From: Isoetes taiwanensis
Lineage: Eukaryota > Streptophyta > Lycopodiopsida > Isoetales > Isoetaceae
Assembly (NCBI GenBank): GCA_021234155.1
Contig: JAJEKV010000051.1
Location: forward strand, 1,304,754 to 1,368,753
Length of the DNA stretch: 64,000 nt
Direction of reading: 5' to 3'
The notes under the pieces are model-generated. The model had not been told where the DNA came from and searched no databases. It saw nothing but the letters and a program-made list of their open reading frames with translations. A program made the position numbers and the translations under genes. This document shows, piece by piece, positions 20,401 through 31,986 of the stretch (position 1 is the stretch's first letter; every line of letters begins with the position of its first letter).

Positions 20401-22225
20401 TAATCTAAAAGTGCAGGATAGACAATCTAAACGTGCAGGAGAGACTACACTCCAATAACAAAATTCCGCCCCAAAATTCATTAAGAATAGAAGTACCTTA
20501 TCCATCTTTCTTTATTAAGTCGTTAGTCCACCCCCTAGATCTTCAGAATGGGTTTTTTTTTTCACAGCTATAAGTTGTGGAATCGTGTAGCTTCAGTTTA
20601 TCAGTTATCAAGAGCTCCTTTCGTTTGTTTATCTGATGGTGCATGCATATTATTTGGGATATACACTCAATTGCATGTATTCCAGATATACACCTTTATT
20701 TCAAAGGCACTGAATATCATAGTACAATGAACCATTACCATAGATGTATGTCTTCGACACACTCCTTATAAATGTGTCCTTTATGCTTTGCAACAAATCT
20801 TACACAACCCCTCCTTCCTTTGCATGTTGCACTCCAAACATGACTAATAATATGTTGAAATACAAAAGATCTCAAACACTAGTCGTATAGTTTCTAGAAA
20901 CGCATACATATATTAGATCTTATGCAACTTCTGAACGACGAACAAAGGCTTATATGAGTGTAAACTTATATACGTTTTGTACTTGTGTAAACCATCATAT
21001 ACGTGGCATTCGAACCTAGTTTTACAAAAATTACTGAACCATTGCTATGGAAAGTAATCAAAAGTGCTTTTGAGTAGTTTATTATATCATTTTTATTTGC
21101 TTTTAGGGTAAGATCTTTATGTTAATAGTAAACATATAGAAGGCTCCAAAATAGGCCTGATAGATAAAATTTAAACACAAAGGATCCTTATGGAACTAAT
21201 GGGAAGAATTCAAGCTAGCAATCCAAGACTAGGGTCTAAAACCTGGTCCACGCCTTTCTGATTTGAGCAGAGATAAAGATCACTATAAGTCTAGCTACTG
21301 CCACTATTTGAAGCGCCTCCACTGAAAGACGTAAGCTAATGAAGGTCCCATAAGAGCAATGTCATCCCGTGCATTAATTTCCAACTAAATAGAACATCAT
21401 ACATGCCTACTCCCTCCCATATACAAGCCACTACACTCAACTTCGTTTGAAAACCATGAAGCAAGCTTCGCCATGGACACTAGGAACATGGCCTTCCAAG
21501 TCCACAACAATGATTAGAATAGAATAGAATAGAAGAAGCTTTAGCCTTCTACCCAAAGTCTCTCCCTTTGACCTCAGTCATTACTTAAAGGCATCCGTTT
21601 CTCAACCCGCAAAGAAATCCCAATCTCCCCCTCGATGGGAAAGGGGGCGGACCACACAAGAGGTGTCAACATCCAATATACATGCAAAATATAGACAAAA
21701 AATAAGAATCAACTAGAAATGAATCGAAAAAACCAATTCCGTGAAGTGCCACCATCCTTACTCCAAGAAAGCCTCCCCCACGTCCATTGGATCTGCAGTT
21801 CTTTAGGACATGGGTCAGCAAGTCTCAAGACAAGAGGGATGGGTCACCACTTCAGACAAGAGGGATGGGTCACCACTTCATAACGCATTAGGGATATATC
21901 AAACTATAATACTACTTTCTCTCTAAACACATTCACAATGTACAAAACCTGAGTGCTCTAAATTTTTGTATCTCATAAACAATACAAGACAAGCAATACA
22001 AAAGGCATGGAGTTTTATGCCATAACACTCAACAAGCATGAGAAATGACCAAATGAGACTGCAATGAGTGCATCTCCTATTGCAAGTGCGTGTAGCCTAC
22101 CTATGTCTGCAACAAGTATAGACACTTTTGCAAGTGAGTGCATCCTATCTATTCCTATAATAAGAGCAGATACTACTGCAAGTAAGTGCAGCTTATATGA
22201 GTTCATATCATACAAAGAAAGATAT
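20400..22225. other. No recognisable gene; small repeats only
   Basis: AT-rich. A (AATAG)n run at 21514-21533 abuts AAGCTTTAGCCTTC and could be the tail of a short retro-insertion. GGGATGGGTCACCACTTC is duplicated near 21836-21885. A loose repeat built on GCAAGT.AGTG occurs three times in 22080-22195. No coding signal. Confidence 0.4.
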
Positions 22226-22228
22226 AAG

Positions 22229-22260
22229 TTACTAGTAATGGTGCCCAGCGTTGCTGGACA
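22229..22260 (-). mobile_element. Helitron-like 3' terminus (candidate)
   Basis: On the minus strand a GC-rich hairpin (GTCCAGC-AAC-GCTGGGC) is followed by nine bases and CTAG, with T after it. This is the usual layout of a Helitron 3' end. No 5' TC end or Rep/Hel coding sequence was identified. Confidence 0.4.
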
Positions 22261-22374
22261 TAAGTTGGGAACCTATATGGACGAAAACCTGTTCATCTCA
22301 GACTCCTTTTCATAAATCTAATATAATAGAAACAAGGCTAGCATTGCTGGGCTATAATAGGTTTTTCTGTATTC

Positions 22375-22796
22375 GACATCCTTCCCTTTTCCTTTGTCTT
22401 TTGCTCTATCCCGCGTTTCTTTTTTTCATCATACTCTTACGCACTTTCTTTATTCCTTTTCCCTTTTTTCTATTTTCCCTACACATCTTCTTTTTCCCTT
22501 CTCCCTTTTTTCTTTTTTTAACCCCCTCCCCTTCCATTCCCTTCCCTTTCCCCTTTTCCTCTTTCCCTTTCCCTTTTTTCTGATAGATTTTTTTCCTTCC
22601 CTTTTTAGTCTTTCCCCTTTCTTCCTAATTTTTCCGTGCCCTTTTTTCCTTTCCCTTTCCTCTTCCCTTTCCTCTTCCTTTTCTCTTTCCCTTTCCCTTT
22701 CCCTTCTCCCATGCCTTTTATTTGTTTCCCTTTTCCCGTCTTTTTCATGTGCCCATTTTCTTCCTTTTCCCACCCTCTTCCTCTTTATCCTATGCC
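22375..22796 (+). repeat. Polypyrimidine tract, 5' side of NL5
   Basis: About 420 bp of irregular (C1-5 T2-6)n. Long open frames over it on both strands translate to Phe/Pro/Ser/Leu or Lys/Glu/Arg runs and are not genes. It directly abuts the 5' end of NL5. Confidence 0.9.
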
Positions 22797-24541
22797 CGCA
22801 GACTTAGACGGCCTGCAAGCAGAGTTGCTCAACTTGAAGTGGGCAGGACAGCCCATGGTGCCCGTCCTTGCTGCACTGTTCAACAGGGCGCTGCAAGAGG
22901 GTTTTCCCCGGTCATGGACCATAAGCAGGGTTGTTCCGATCTACAAGGAAGGGGACCCACACTGTCCAGCCAATTACCGAACCATCATGGTCAGCTCAGT
23001 GTTTGCCAAGCTGTGCGCGGACATTCTCGAATAGCAGGTAACCAGATGGGCAGAGGCAGCGGAAGTCAGTGCACTTACCCAGGCAGGCTTCCGACCCCGA
23101 CATTCGACCATTGATCACATCTTCACACTCAGGGCCCTGGTCGAGGACAACAGGAACCGTCGGGAGGACATGTACTGCTGTTTTGTGGACTTTGCAAAAG
23201 CTTTTGACACAGTACCCCAGGAAAAGTTGTGGGCGAGATTGCACCATCTGGGGCTCCCTATGGATCTGCAGAATGCGATTAATGCCTATCGCACGAGAGC
23301 CACGGGCCGCATGCAATCGGAAGGACAGTCATTTGCCAGTAGCATTAGAGTTAGGCAAGGTTGTCCTCTCTCACCCACACTCTTTGGGCTTTACATTGAC
23401 CAGTTGGAAGCGTGGCTTGCTGCCACATTCTGCCAGGCGACGGACATGCGTGTCGACCTGGCCAAGACTAAGGTGGTCCTCATATCCTCCTCACGTCATC
23501 TAGCACCTCCGGTGCTCACTTATCAGGGACAGATGGTAGAGGTCACACCCAGCTACAAGTATCTGGGGGTGGAATTTTCGTCCTCAATGTATTGGGATGC
23601 ATCCATTCGCCTTCGGGTGACCGGAGGGTTGGAAGGCTTATCACATAATGCAAAACAATAGTCACAAAGGCGTAGTATGATAATCGGGGCCACTAGTCAC
23701 ATTTGTTCCGGGCATTGGTGGAGCCAGTTCTTCTGTATGGGTCGAGGTGTGGGGCCCAGTGGTGTCTTTGGCAACTTGGAACGACTTAGAGCAGGTCCAG
23801 AGGGCATTTTTGACGCGGGCACTTGGGGTCAAGCCCTCGGTTCCATATCGAGATCTTGTTGCGGGAGACGGATTCATGCCCCCAGTAGCATCGCGGCCCT
23901 CGATAGACACATTGTTTATTTCCGTAAGGTGGCCGCATGGCGACACTTTCGGCTCCCCGCGACTTGGCTTACTGGCGATGAGCCCGCAATGACTCGGGGG
24001 CTTGTTGGAAGGACAAAGAGAGCCCGGTGGTTGGGCGCCTTCGAACGTAGACGACACATAGGTGCGCCCGTGTGCACTACGACGCCGAGATAGGGCCGAG
24101 GGGTACTTTGGACTCTTGTTTCGGGAAGCTCACGGGACCACCATGCTCGAACGGGTAAAGATGGCACACTACAAACAAAGACATAAATCCCACCACGTTC
24201 GAGGCCCACAGCTCTACCTGCATTCTCAGTTGCCCATGAAGAAGCGCAGGATCATTGCGTCCATTCGAACAGGGGCCCACCATCTTCGGCTTGAGATGGG
24301 TCGGTGGGTTGGAGAGCCGCCCGGGGCGAGGCTTTGTCGGCGTTGCCCTGTTGAGGATGAAAGCCATGCCTTCGTGAGCTGTCCGGCCTATAGTCGATTC
24401 GGCTCGCTACATTCTCTTTGGTGCGACCTGGTGCGCCTACCCACGAAGCTACTCAGTACGCCGTCAGTTCGATCCCTTGGCTCCTACCTCCAGGAGGTTT
24501 TGGATCTGCGGACTCACCTCTGCCCCCGGGCGCGTATCTGA
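22797..24541 (+). pseudogene. NL5 ORF2: reverse transcriptase and C-terminal domain, frameshifted
   Basis: Segments in order: SRVVPIYKEGDPHCPANYRT (about 22930-22990); an in-frame TAG at 23032-23034; QAGFRPRHSTIDHIF; CCFVDFAKAFDTVPQEKLW (about 23172-23230); RVRQGCPLSPTLFGLYIDQL (about 23350-23410); DMRVDLAKTKVVLISS; YKYLGVEFSSSM. The strand-defining YADD region appears to be missing between EAWLAAT and FCQATDM, so the active site is deleted. The C-terminal frame 24062-24541 has LPMKKRRIIASIRTGAHHLR and CRRCPVEDESHAFVSCPAYS. The element is dead. Confidence 0.85.
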
Positions 24542-24705
24542 GGTGCCGGGAATTCATGTGTATATGTATATTTGTATAGGCTGCCGCCAGAAGCTTGTTG
24601 TCACCTCTTAAGGGGGTTTTAATCCGGAGTAGCAATGGGCTTGCTGCACCCATGTAATTTGGGTCCCATAGGCCGATTGGCCTCCGCGGACGATAAAAGA
24701 ACCTT
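22797..24705 (+). mobile_element. LINE copy NL5 inside a polypyrimidine tract
   Basis: Plus-strand copy, 5'-truncated just upstream of the reverse transcriptase. Its 5' edge (near GCAGACTTAGACGG) and its 3' edge (GACGATAAAAGAACCTTCC) both adjoin TC-rich DNA. The 3' UTR ends in the terminal stem-loop AGGCC-GATT-GGCCT (about 24672-24685). The family of NL3 and NL4 is indicated by the shared SYLQEVLDLR at the ORF2 C-terminus. Confidence 0.9.
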
Positions 24706-25432
24706 CCTTCCATTTCCCCTTCCTCTTTCCCATTTTCCTCTCCCTTTTCCTCGTGCCCTTCCCCCCCCTTTCCCCCCCTTCCCTTTTTCCTTTGCCTTCT
24801 TTTTTCATCCATTCTCCTTTTCCATGTGCCCTTTTTCCCTTTGCCTTTCCCCTCCTTTTCCATTTCTCTTTTTATTTTTCCATACCTTTTTCCTCACTTT
24901 TTTTTTACGTGCTCCTTTTCCTCCTTTCCCACCCTCTTCCCCTTTTCCCTTTTTCCATTTCCCTATCCCCCTCTTTTTTTCTTTTCCTCACCATTTTCTT
25001 TTTCAGATTTTTCTCTTACCCTTCCCCTCTTCCTCTTTTCCATTTTTCTCTCCCGTTTTCTCATGCCCTTTTGCCCTTCCCTTTTGCCCTTTCCGCCTCC
25101 TTTTCGTTTTTTCCTTTCCCTTTTTATTTCCCCATGCCTTTTTTTTTTGTCTTTCCACCATTTTTTTCTTCCCTTTTTCCTCCTTTACTCACCTTTTCCC
25201 CCTTCCCTTTTCCCATTGCTCTTTTTCCCTTCCTTTTCCTCTCTCCTCCTTTTTTTTTACCTTATTTTTTTTCTTTTTCTCATGTTAGTTTTCTTCATCA
25301 CCCTTTTCATCTTTTCCTTTTTCCCATGCCTTTTTTTCCCTTCCCTCTTCCCCTTTTCCTCGTGCCTTTTTACCTTTCATTTTTCCCTTTCGTCCTCCCT
25401 TTTCCTTTTCCTTTTCCTCTTAAGAGATCAAA
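24690..25432 (+). repeat. Polypyrimidine tract, 3' side of NL5
   Basis: About 740 bp of irregular TTTCCC-type repeats immediately after the NL5 3' end. The three overlapping open frames of 208-228 codons in it are low-complexity artefacts. Together with 22375-22796 it suggests that NL5 inserted into one long TC-rich minisatellite, or that the tract grew from its tail. Confidence 0.9.
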
Positions 25433-25439
25433 GCGATAA

Positions 25440-25800
25440 CAAATCACAATGATGGGAAATCATGCGATAAATCTTGGCCTTCAGTTGCAATCTGATAATC
25501 CGAGCCATCTAAATTAGGGTGTGGTCCAACACTTACGATAAAACTTTATAATATAAGATGCCTATGTCTAAAAAACCAAGCGCATATATATTATTCGCGA
25601 GCTTTGACATTTAGACAAGAACGTGAGACCTAGGTATATTGGAGAAAAGAGGGATTTTTGAAGTACAAGCTAACTGCCAGCCTTAGTCTAACTAACAAAA
25701 AACTGCATGGCAAATTAGAAGTCTGAAGCACAAAAGTTGCATTTAATTAAAGTGGGTCAAATCTCGCAATTTGGGACTCGGACTGAAAATGGGACTCATA
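25440..25800. other. No recognisable feature
   Basis: Spacer between the pyrimidine tract and the purine tract; no coding or repeat signal. Confidence 0.35.
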
Positions 25801-26236
25801 CAAAAAAAAAAAAAAAAAAAAGAGGGGAGGGAGAGGGGGCACACCTTGATAAGGAGAAGGGTAGGAGGAGAAAGAGGGAGGGGCCACACGTTGAAGAGGG
25901 GAAGAGGATAAGTTGGAAGAAGGGGCAAGGGCAAGGAGGGGAGAGGAGAGGAAAAGGGCAAAGGAGGAGAGGGAGGGATAAGTTGGAAGAAGGGGAGGGA
26001 AAGGGGGGGGGGGAGGGGAGGGGAGGGAGGGAGGAGGGAGAGCAAAGAGGGCAAAAGAGGAGGGGAGGGGCAAAGGGGGAGGAGCAAAGGAGGAACGGGA
26101 GGGGCAAAGGGGAGGAGCAAAGGGAGGAGGGAGGGGAGGGAGGGGAGGGAGAGCAAAGAGGGCTGAGGGGGGGAGGGGCAAAGGGGAGGAGCAAAGGAGG
26201 AACCTGGGGGGCAAAGGGGCAAGCCCCTCCCTCCCC
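25801..26236 (+). repeat. Polypurine GA/GGGA minisatellite after an A tract
   Basis: A20 at about 25801-25820 is followed by about 400 bp built of GGAGGAGCAAAGG, GGGGAGGGGCAAAG and similar words. Open frames on both strands (155-172 codons) are compositional artefacts. Confidence 0.9.
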
Positions 26237-26454
26237 CAAAAAAAAAATAAAATAAAAAGTATTAATTATTAACATATAATCAATAATTAATTAAGCTAAT
26301 TAGATAATTATAATTAAATAATAAATTAAATTAATCTATTGATAAAGTAATCAAATATAAATTAATGATCAAATATAAATTAAATTAAATCAATACTCCA
26401 TTTGAAACCTTTCTCGACCCACTAGTCGAGAAGGCAATTTAATTCCAGCACAAA

Positions 26455-26790
26455 AAAAGCACCCTCGTCGTCAATTGCTCCCTCTTCAACCCCACCCCCT
26501 CCGTCTCCGCCATGATCATCAACAAATATAAAATGCGTGGCAACACCAGATCCTTTAACCTTGGCGGTATGGGTTGCTCCGCCGGTGTTATCTCCATTGA
26601 CCTTGCTAAAGATATGCTTCAGATCCATGGTACCTATGCTATTGTTTTTAGCACAGAGAATATTACCCAGAATTGGTACTTTGGTAACCGACGGTCTATG
26701 TTGATCCCCAGTTGTCCTGTTCCGAGTTAGGGGCCGCTATTCTTCTCACAAATAAACGAAGCTTTTAAAGCCCACACAAGAGCCTCAAGG
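26455..26790 (+). pseudogene. 3-ketoacyl-CoA synthase (KCS) fragment
   Basis: The plus strand reads [20 protein letters not shown], then [37 protein letters not shown] and [20 protein letters not shown]. This is the condensing-enzyme core of plant FAE1/KCS enzymes, which elongate very-long-chain fatty acids at the ER. The GGMGCSAG stretch holds the acyl-binding Cys. After SMLIPSC the frame is lost: GAAILLTNKRS continues in another frame. The fragment of about 110 residues lacks the membrane segments and the C-terminal His and Asn sites, so it is non-functional. No intron or LTR evidence explains how it arrived. Confidence 0.85.
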
Positions 26791-26799
26791 GTCTTTTCT

Positions 26800-27390
26800 C
26801 GTCCTCCCAAGATGTTTGAATCCTAGCAAAAACTATTGGAATAAACCGCAAGAAACAAGTTGTAACCAAGCAAGAAACAAAGGCAAGAAACGACAAGATT
26901 GAAGAGCTTGTTGAAGCCAAAATGGCTTGTTAGGTAGCTCCAAAGATCACTGAATTCATTCGATTTTTGAGTTTCGGATAAATTGTGTTTTTGCTTTCGC
27001 TGTGCTTCATATGCTTTTGCTTTCCTCCCGTTTTGCCTCGAGCAGCACCTGCAGCAATTTCCTTCCTGGTTTTCTCATCCGGTCCTCTGGCTACATTTTC
27101 AAAGCAGAGCGTGAAGTTTAAAAGCTTGCTTATTGTGAAGGAAAGTGGGCCTTAAAGCTCGTGCTCTGCCATATCTTCACATGACGGACCTCTGCTCCGG
27201 CAAGTCTGCCATAGCCAGATCTCATGTTTTCTGCCCCGGCACTACAAGCTCTTCTTATCTGTTTCAGCCTCAATGGGTATTTCCAAGCTCTAATCCGACC
27301 TGATCAGGGGCGTTTCCAAGCTCTGTGGTTGTAGTTCTTCTGATACTATGCCAGATGAAGAAATGGAAATCCGGCACAATAGATGGGAAG
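26800..27390. other. No recognisable gene
   Basis: Open frames on the minus strand (27270-27632) derive from the minisatellite beside it and have no family features. Confidence 0.35.
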
Positions 27391-27394
27391 CTTG

Positions 27395-27520
27395 GAAGCC
27401 GATGAAAGCTGGATGGAAGCCGATGAAAGCTTGGAAGGAAGCTGAAAGCTGATAGGAAGCCGAAAGCTGGAAGGAAGCTGAAAGCTGATAGGAAGCCGAT
27501 GAAAGCTTGGAAATCCGGCA
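27395..27520 (+). repeat. Minisatellite of GGAAGC[CT]GAAAGCTGATA-type units
   Basis: Six or more degenerate units of about 17-19 bp, alternating GGAAGCCGATGAAAGCT and GGAAGCTGAAAGCTGATA. The translations repeat SFQLPSSFRL-type words, so the open frames here are not taken as genes. Confidence 0.8.
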
Positions 27521-27674
27521 TATGATAGGGCCGATCCTGCATCTGGCTTTGCATCTTGAAAAGAAATGGTTCTTGAATAGCTCCGCTTCCATGCCATAGC
27601 CAGGTTCTTGAGAGTTCGTCATAGCCAGCCACGATTTTGTAAGTGTACCAAATTTCTTCTTCTCAAAAGGTACA

Positions 27675-27745
27675 TACCAAATCTCCCCCCCTTTTCAATT
27701 TCAAATTTCGAAAATCTCCCCCCTTTTCAATTTCAAATTTCGAAC
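27675..27745 (+). repeat. 33 bp direct repeat x2
   Basis: AATCTCCCCCC followed by TTTTCAATTTCAAATTTCGA occurs twice in tandem. Just beyond, TTATTTTTCTAAGGTTAATG is also repeated (27846-27890). Confidence 0.7.
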
Positions 27746-27759
27746 TTAAGAGGTGGGAG

Positions 27760-28400
27760 AAAAAAAAAGCCAAATACTGAGAGAAAAAAGCGGAATAATA
27801 GAGTGTACGTAAGAAAAAAAAATACTGATATAGCGTGGCCAATGGGTTATTTTTCTAAGGTTAATGGATTATTTTTCTAAGGTTAATGGGAAAAAAAAGC
27901 GGGGTACGTACCAAATTTTAAATTTCTAGGACAGGCTGGAAAAAAAAACTGGTTACAGTAATATATTACAAACATACCATTAATTGGGCTATAATTTTAT
28001 TAGTGCCGCCCATATAAATATTTGAATTTTTGTCGCAAATTGATAGCATGGTTGTGTTTATATGTGTGCTTGTATAATCATATTTTACACCTTATGTTGA
28101 CCTTAGAGGTGCTAGGCATATAATTCTTATGTCTAAGATAAAAAGTTAGTATACTTTAAATTAGTTCACTTTATTTCAAAGGAAATGATGCATGGCTATA
28201 CTATATATTGCTTTGCATAGACCATGTGCTAGTATGCTATACTATACTATATAACTATATATTGCTTTGTATGGACCGTGTGCTAGTATGCTAATGCGTG
28301 TATTATGAAATTGTGGTAGTATAAAGTACTAATGTGTGCTAATTAAGCTCTGCTAGTATAAAAATGCTAATGTGTGCCAATACTAATGTGTGCTAGTATA
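27760..28400. other. AT-rich spacer with short word repeats
   Basis: The phrases TAATGTGTGCTA and TGCTAGTATAAAAA recur between 28320 and 28400, and again near 31815-31855. Confidence 0.5.
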
Positions 28401-28404
28401 AAAA

Positions 28405-28440
28405 CAACTAGAAACGTGTGCCCGGCAATGCCGGGCATTA
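28405..28440 (-). mobile_element. Helitron-like 3' terminus (candidate)
   Basis: On the minus strand TGCCCGGCA-T-TGCCGGGCA (28419-28437) is followed by seven bases and CTAG (28408-28411), with T next. A perfect GC-rich stem close to a CTRR end inserted before T is the Helitron 3' signature. If real, the element extends toward higher coordinates, perhaps to about 31810, where the flanking TAATGTGTGCTA words recur. No helicase/Rep gene is seen, so it would be non-autonomous. Confidence 0.45.
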
Positions 28441-29400
28441 GTCGTGGACGTATGAATCAGTAGAGCGATAATGCAGTTTGTAGGTAGAATAAAAAGTTGT
28501 AAGTGTATTCATATTTATAGACGTAATGGAGTGTCATTGGGAAATGGTTTAGGGATGCAAAAATAATCAAATGTATAGGATGGAACAGAATGGGTAGACT
28601 TATTCGCATTGTTGGCTTGCCTTACTGAAAGCATGTGTTGACTGCATGTTACATCAAACTGTTAAGTATTTATTTATACTAACTGCCACATCATTAGGTT
28701 AAAACATAATGCAAATTGTTAAATATTGCTTCACACTAAATGTCATGCCATTAGATTAGAAATTGTATTGCAAATGGAGCCTAAGGGATGGCCTTCGCCT
28801 ATCCCTGGTTATCTTGTGCTGCTACCTTAACAATGTTGTTATCTTTTCACCCCAACGCCTTAACAAAATTTCCGAACGGAAGTCAATATGAGGCAAGGTT
28901 CAACTAAGTTCTCTAACCTAACGGTCCTATAACATTCATTGTGAGAGATCCTTAAACCTTACATGTATGATTTATCCAACATGTTTGACTCGCATATACG
29001 TAATTAACCACAATCTTTCAGATAGATATCCATGTGGACTAATGATTTGTATCAAATAAACATTCATGAGGACAAATGATTAGTATCTAGTGCCACAGGC
29101 AAAAGTCAATGGACGTGATAATTTATAATCAAGATTTCCATTAATTGGATACAATGACTAAGGTCCATCGTAATCAATGGTTTTTACATATTATTACAAA
29201 TGTGCTAAGATATTTACTCTGCAAAATGCATCTTGTTGCCACGAAAGGCAAACTTGCAGACATGGTCTAAGCAAGATATTGTCGCTGCCATTGCAAAGCA
29301 TTGCGTGTTCACAGCTGCTCTTGGGATATGAGCCAACGGAATAAGAAAGCAATGTATTTAAATAAAAGGCACTCTAGGATCAGCCCACATATGACATCCA
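28440..29400. other. No recognisable feature
   Basis: AT-rich, no coding signal that I can support. Confidence 0.35.
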
Positions 29401-30610
29401 AATTAATTTTTGTCTCACCTCCAGACCCAAGTTAGAAGATGGTCTGCGTATACCAAAGTTGAAAGTTACCTCAGGGAGTAAACGCATAAAAACCACTGCA
29501 GAACCTACAGTCTTGCAAATAGGAACATCGATCAAGCTCTTGAATGGGCACACATATGGGGTCCAACGTTTTCGCAAAAAACGGTGATGTCAAATGGGCA
29601 TGGAGCCCTCCGGAATGGATGTACTGATGTAATGGGCTGCCTTTGAGAAATCGAGGCCAACCTTGGACCTTATACACGCAAGATGGCAATGAAGATGAGA
29701 TTGTATACAGTTTCTATTTGGATAGTATACATAGCAAATAGACATCCCTAAGATCAAATAGGTTCCAACCAAACGATCTCCAGCCAGTCGGTCGAACATG
29801 CAGAAAGGTCCGGCATGCATAAGAATGATAGAACTTCCAAACTTGGTAGTGGTCAAACCATCCTTCCAGTTACACCTGTATGTACTATTGAGGTTGCAAC
29901 AAAAAGAAAGATCATATAGAACTCTAAAGCATGCATGACGAACTGTAGTAGGATCCTGCAATGGCACTCAAAGCAACTCTTCATGTCCTTTCTTCAACGT
30001 AAATCCACCATTTGCACATTTTTTACTTGTCCACAAAAGCTGATATACAATGATGACAGTCCAGTAATATAAGTAATATAAAATCTGACCTGGAAGAAGC
30101 GTACAGAACTTTTGTGCCAGGCATGCACCTTCTGAAACATGCAAATAGACATCCAAACACCTTGAAAAATCCAGAGATTCAAGTTGCAAGTTGCAGTGGA
30201 ATATCAATGCAGGAGAAGATGCCCACCTCCTATAATTCATTATGATTTACTGCATTTGATAGTCAACTATATAAATGATCAAGCTCAGCCAGACCTGCAG
30301 CAATAACAACGGCTAATTAAGCAATGTGCCCTTCCCAATAGATATTACAATGCAAAATGGATTGCCAATAAATATTGAGATAAAATATTCTCAAAGCCAA
30401 AGAACCTGAAGATGGTGTTCCGTAGTCAAGGAAGCTATGATGGAGTAGCGGAGATAATAGAGGAATTTGCAGTTGAAGCAACCTTATCTGCGCAACATCG
30501 CCTGAACCCTTAACAACGATATGCTCTGCAACAAAATGGAGACAAAGTCGAATTAATTTACCTATCATTTGAAGACATCTGATCATGTTCACAACGGTAT
30601 CCTGCAAGCA
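29400..30610 (-). pseudogene. Cluster of gene-like exons of unknown identity
   Basis: I do not recognise the gene. The minus strand has segments that read like spliced exons: DTVVNMIRCLQMI (about 30555-30602, with CAG acceptor and GTAAAT donor), EHIVVKGSGDVAQIRLLQLQ (about 30455-30520, after a CAG acceptor), RRWASSPALIFHCNLQLESL (about 30170-30230) and FGSSIILMHAGPFCMFDRLA (about 29770-29850). Frames between them are short and full of stops, as expected for introns. It could be a decayed host gene or a gene captured by the Helitron-like element whose end is at 28.41 kb. Confidence 0.35.
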
Positions 30611-31334
30611 AAAAATGGAAGGGCTTGAGAGGAAAATCTATTAACTTTCCAGCAGAATTATAGAACAATGCAAGAATTATATAAATATATGCAGCATTCG
30701 AACAGTAAATGCAAGGTAGCATCAATGAAAAATACATATCCATCCATACACTCTCCAACTTTCATATGAGAACGTAAAGCATACCTATTTTGAAATATCA
30801 GAGAATGAGCATTGTTGGTCAATGGAAGTGGAAAGGATGAGAATCGACCTTCAAGCTCTGGAGGTAGTAGTTCATTTGAAAATGTAGAAAATGATGAAGT
30901 AAGCCCTTACTAATCCATAAAGACTGCTAAAGTTGTACATACTGCAACTATAGATCTAACTTCATCGCAAATTTCTAATGTAAGCACTCAATATGATATG
31001 CAACTACCTACATGAAACTCACGCAACATCTAAATAAGGTATTCGGTTAGACCTACATCTGCTTATCAAAAAGAATTATGTTGAATGAAATGAAGATGCT
31101 GACTGTATAGTGGTGATATCTCAGAACCAAGAATGCTTCCGAGTCCTTCTTAGACAGCTTAAAGTTGTACTCCATCTCAAAAGCAATACTCCCCACGGCT
31201 CTTGATTCAACGTAAGGAAGAAAGACATGCTGCTCTTCTCTACTCAGCATAAAGAAATATTTTATCAAGATCAAGATCAAGGTTTTATCAAGATGAAGAT
31301 CTCGAACAAATCCCCGACTTGGGATTACTCGAAC

Positions 31335-31600
31335 CTGTAAGCATGGAAAGAACGAAAAAAAAGGAAAGGAAGAAGGGCTCACCTTTGCGCCAAAATTGAG
31401 AGCTGAGGAGAGGTGCCGGAAATGAGAGCTGAGGCGCCTGGAACTGGAACTGAGGAGGCAAAAAACCTGTAAGCATAGGAAGAACGGAAGAAAACTTGCA
31501 CAAAAGGAAGAATGGCTCACCTTTGCGCCAAGATTGAGAGCCGAGGAGAGGTGCCGGAAATGAGAGCTGAGGCGCCTGGAACTGGGACTGAGGAGGATTG
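31335..31600 (-). repeat. Tandem duplication of about 130 bp
   Basis: The block from AACCTGTAAGCAT to GGAACTG.ACTGAGGAGG appears at about 31335-31466 and 31467-31596. The duplicated minus-strand translation repeats QAPQLSFPAPLL. The 195- and 121-codon frames across it are mostly repeat-encoded, and I do not call a gene. Confidence 0.75.
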
Positions 31601-31741
31601 AAACAGGAGGAGGCAATTTCGTATAAGCCTGGAAATTCAAATCCGCTCCTCAATTTCTCTCATTCAATTCTGGCGCCTCACCGAGATCCGGAGTGGCATT
31701 CAATTTCGCCACCAAGGCCCCAAGGGGGATGGAAATGAGAA

Positions 31742-31777
31742 GGGAACGCCGCATCCGGCGTAACATGCGGCGTTCCC
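31742..31777. other. Perfect 13 bp hairpin
   Basis: GGGAACGCCGCAT (31742-31754) and ATGCGGCGTTCCC (31765-31777) form a 13 bp perfect stem with a 10-base loop. It sits near the far edge of the possible Helitron region. Confidence 0.7.
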
Positions 31778-31986
31778 TTGCACAAAAACCAAAGCCTTAC
31801 TAAAATAAAAAAGAAGATTGTTAAATACTAATGTGTGCTAAATACTAATGTGCTGTGAGAAAAACAATAAACTATGGTGTGATAGAATAATAAACTATGG
31901 TGGAAAATTAGATGGATAGATAGATAAAATGATGCTCCGCAAAAATAATCTCTGGCCCTTGAAATTGTCTTTTTTTACTCTGAGCT

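Noticed and set aside
22251-22807. Phe/Pro/Ser-rich and Lys/Glu/Arg-rich ORFs
   Set aside because: Low-complexity reading of a pyrimidine tract; open in several frames at once.
23662-24367. Minus-strand ORFs opposite NL5
   Set aside because: Shadows of the reverse transcriptase C-terminal region.
24635-25452. Three overlapping 208-228-codon ORFs
   Set aside because: All three frames are open because the DNA lacks purine-rich stop codons; not genes.
25737-26275. Gly/Arg/Lys-rich and Pro-rich ORFs
   Set aside because: Purine minisatellite artefacts on both strands.
31053-31653. 195- and 121-codon minus-strand ORFs
   Set aside because: Mostly produced by a tandem duplication; no recognisable domain.
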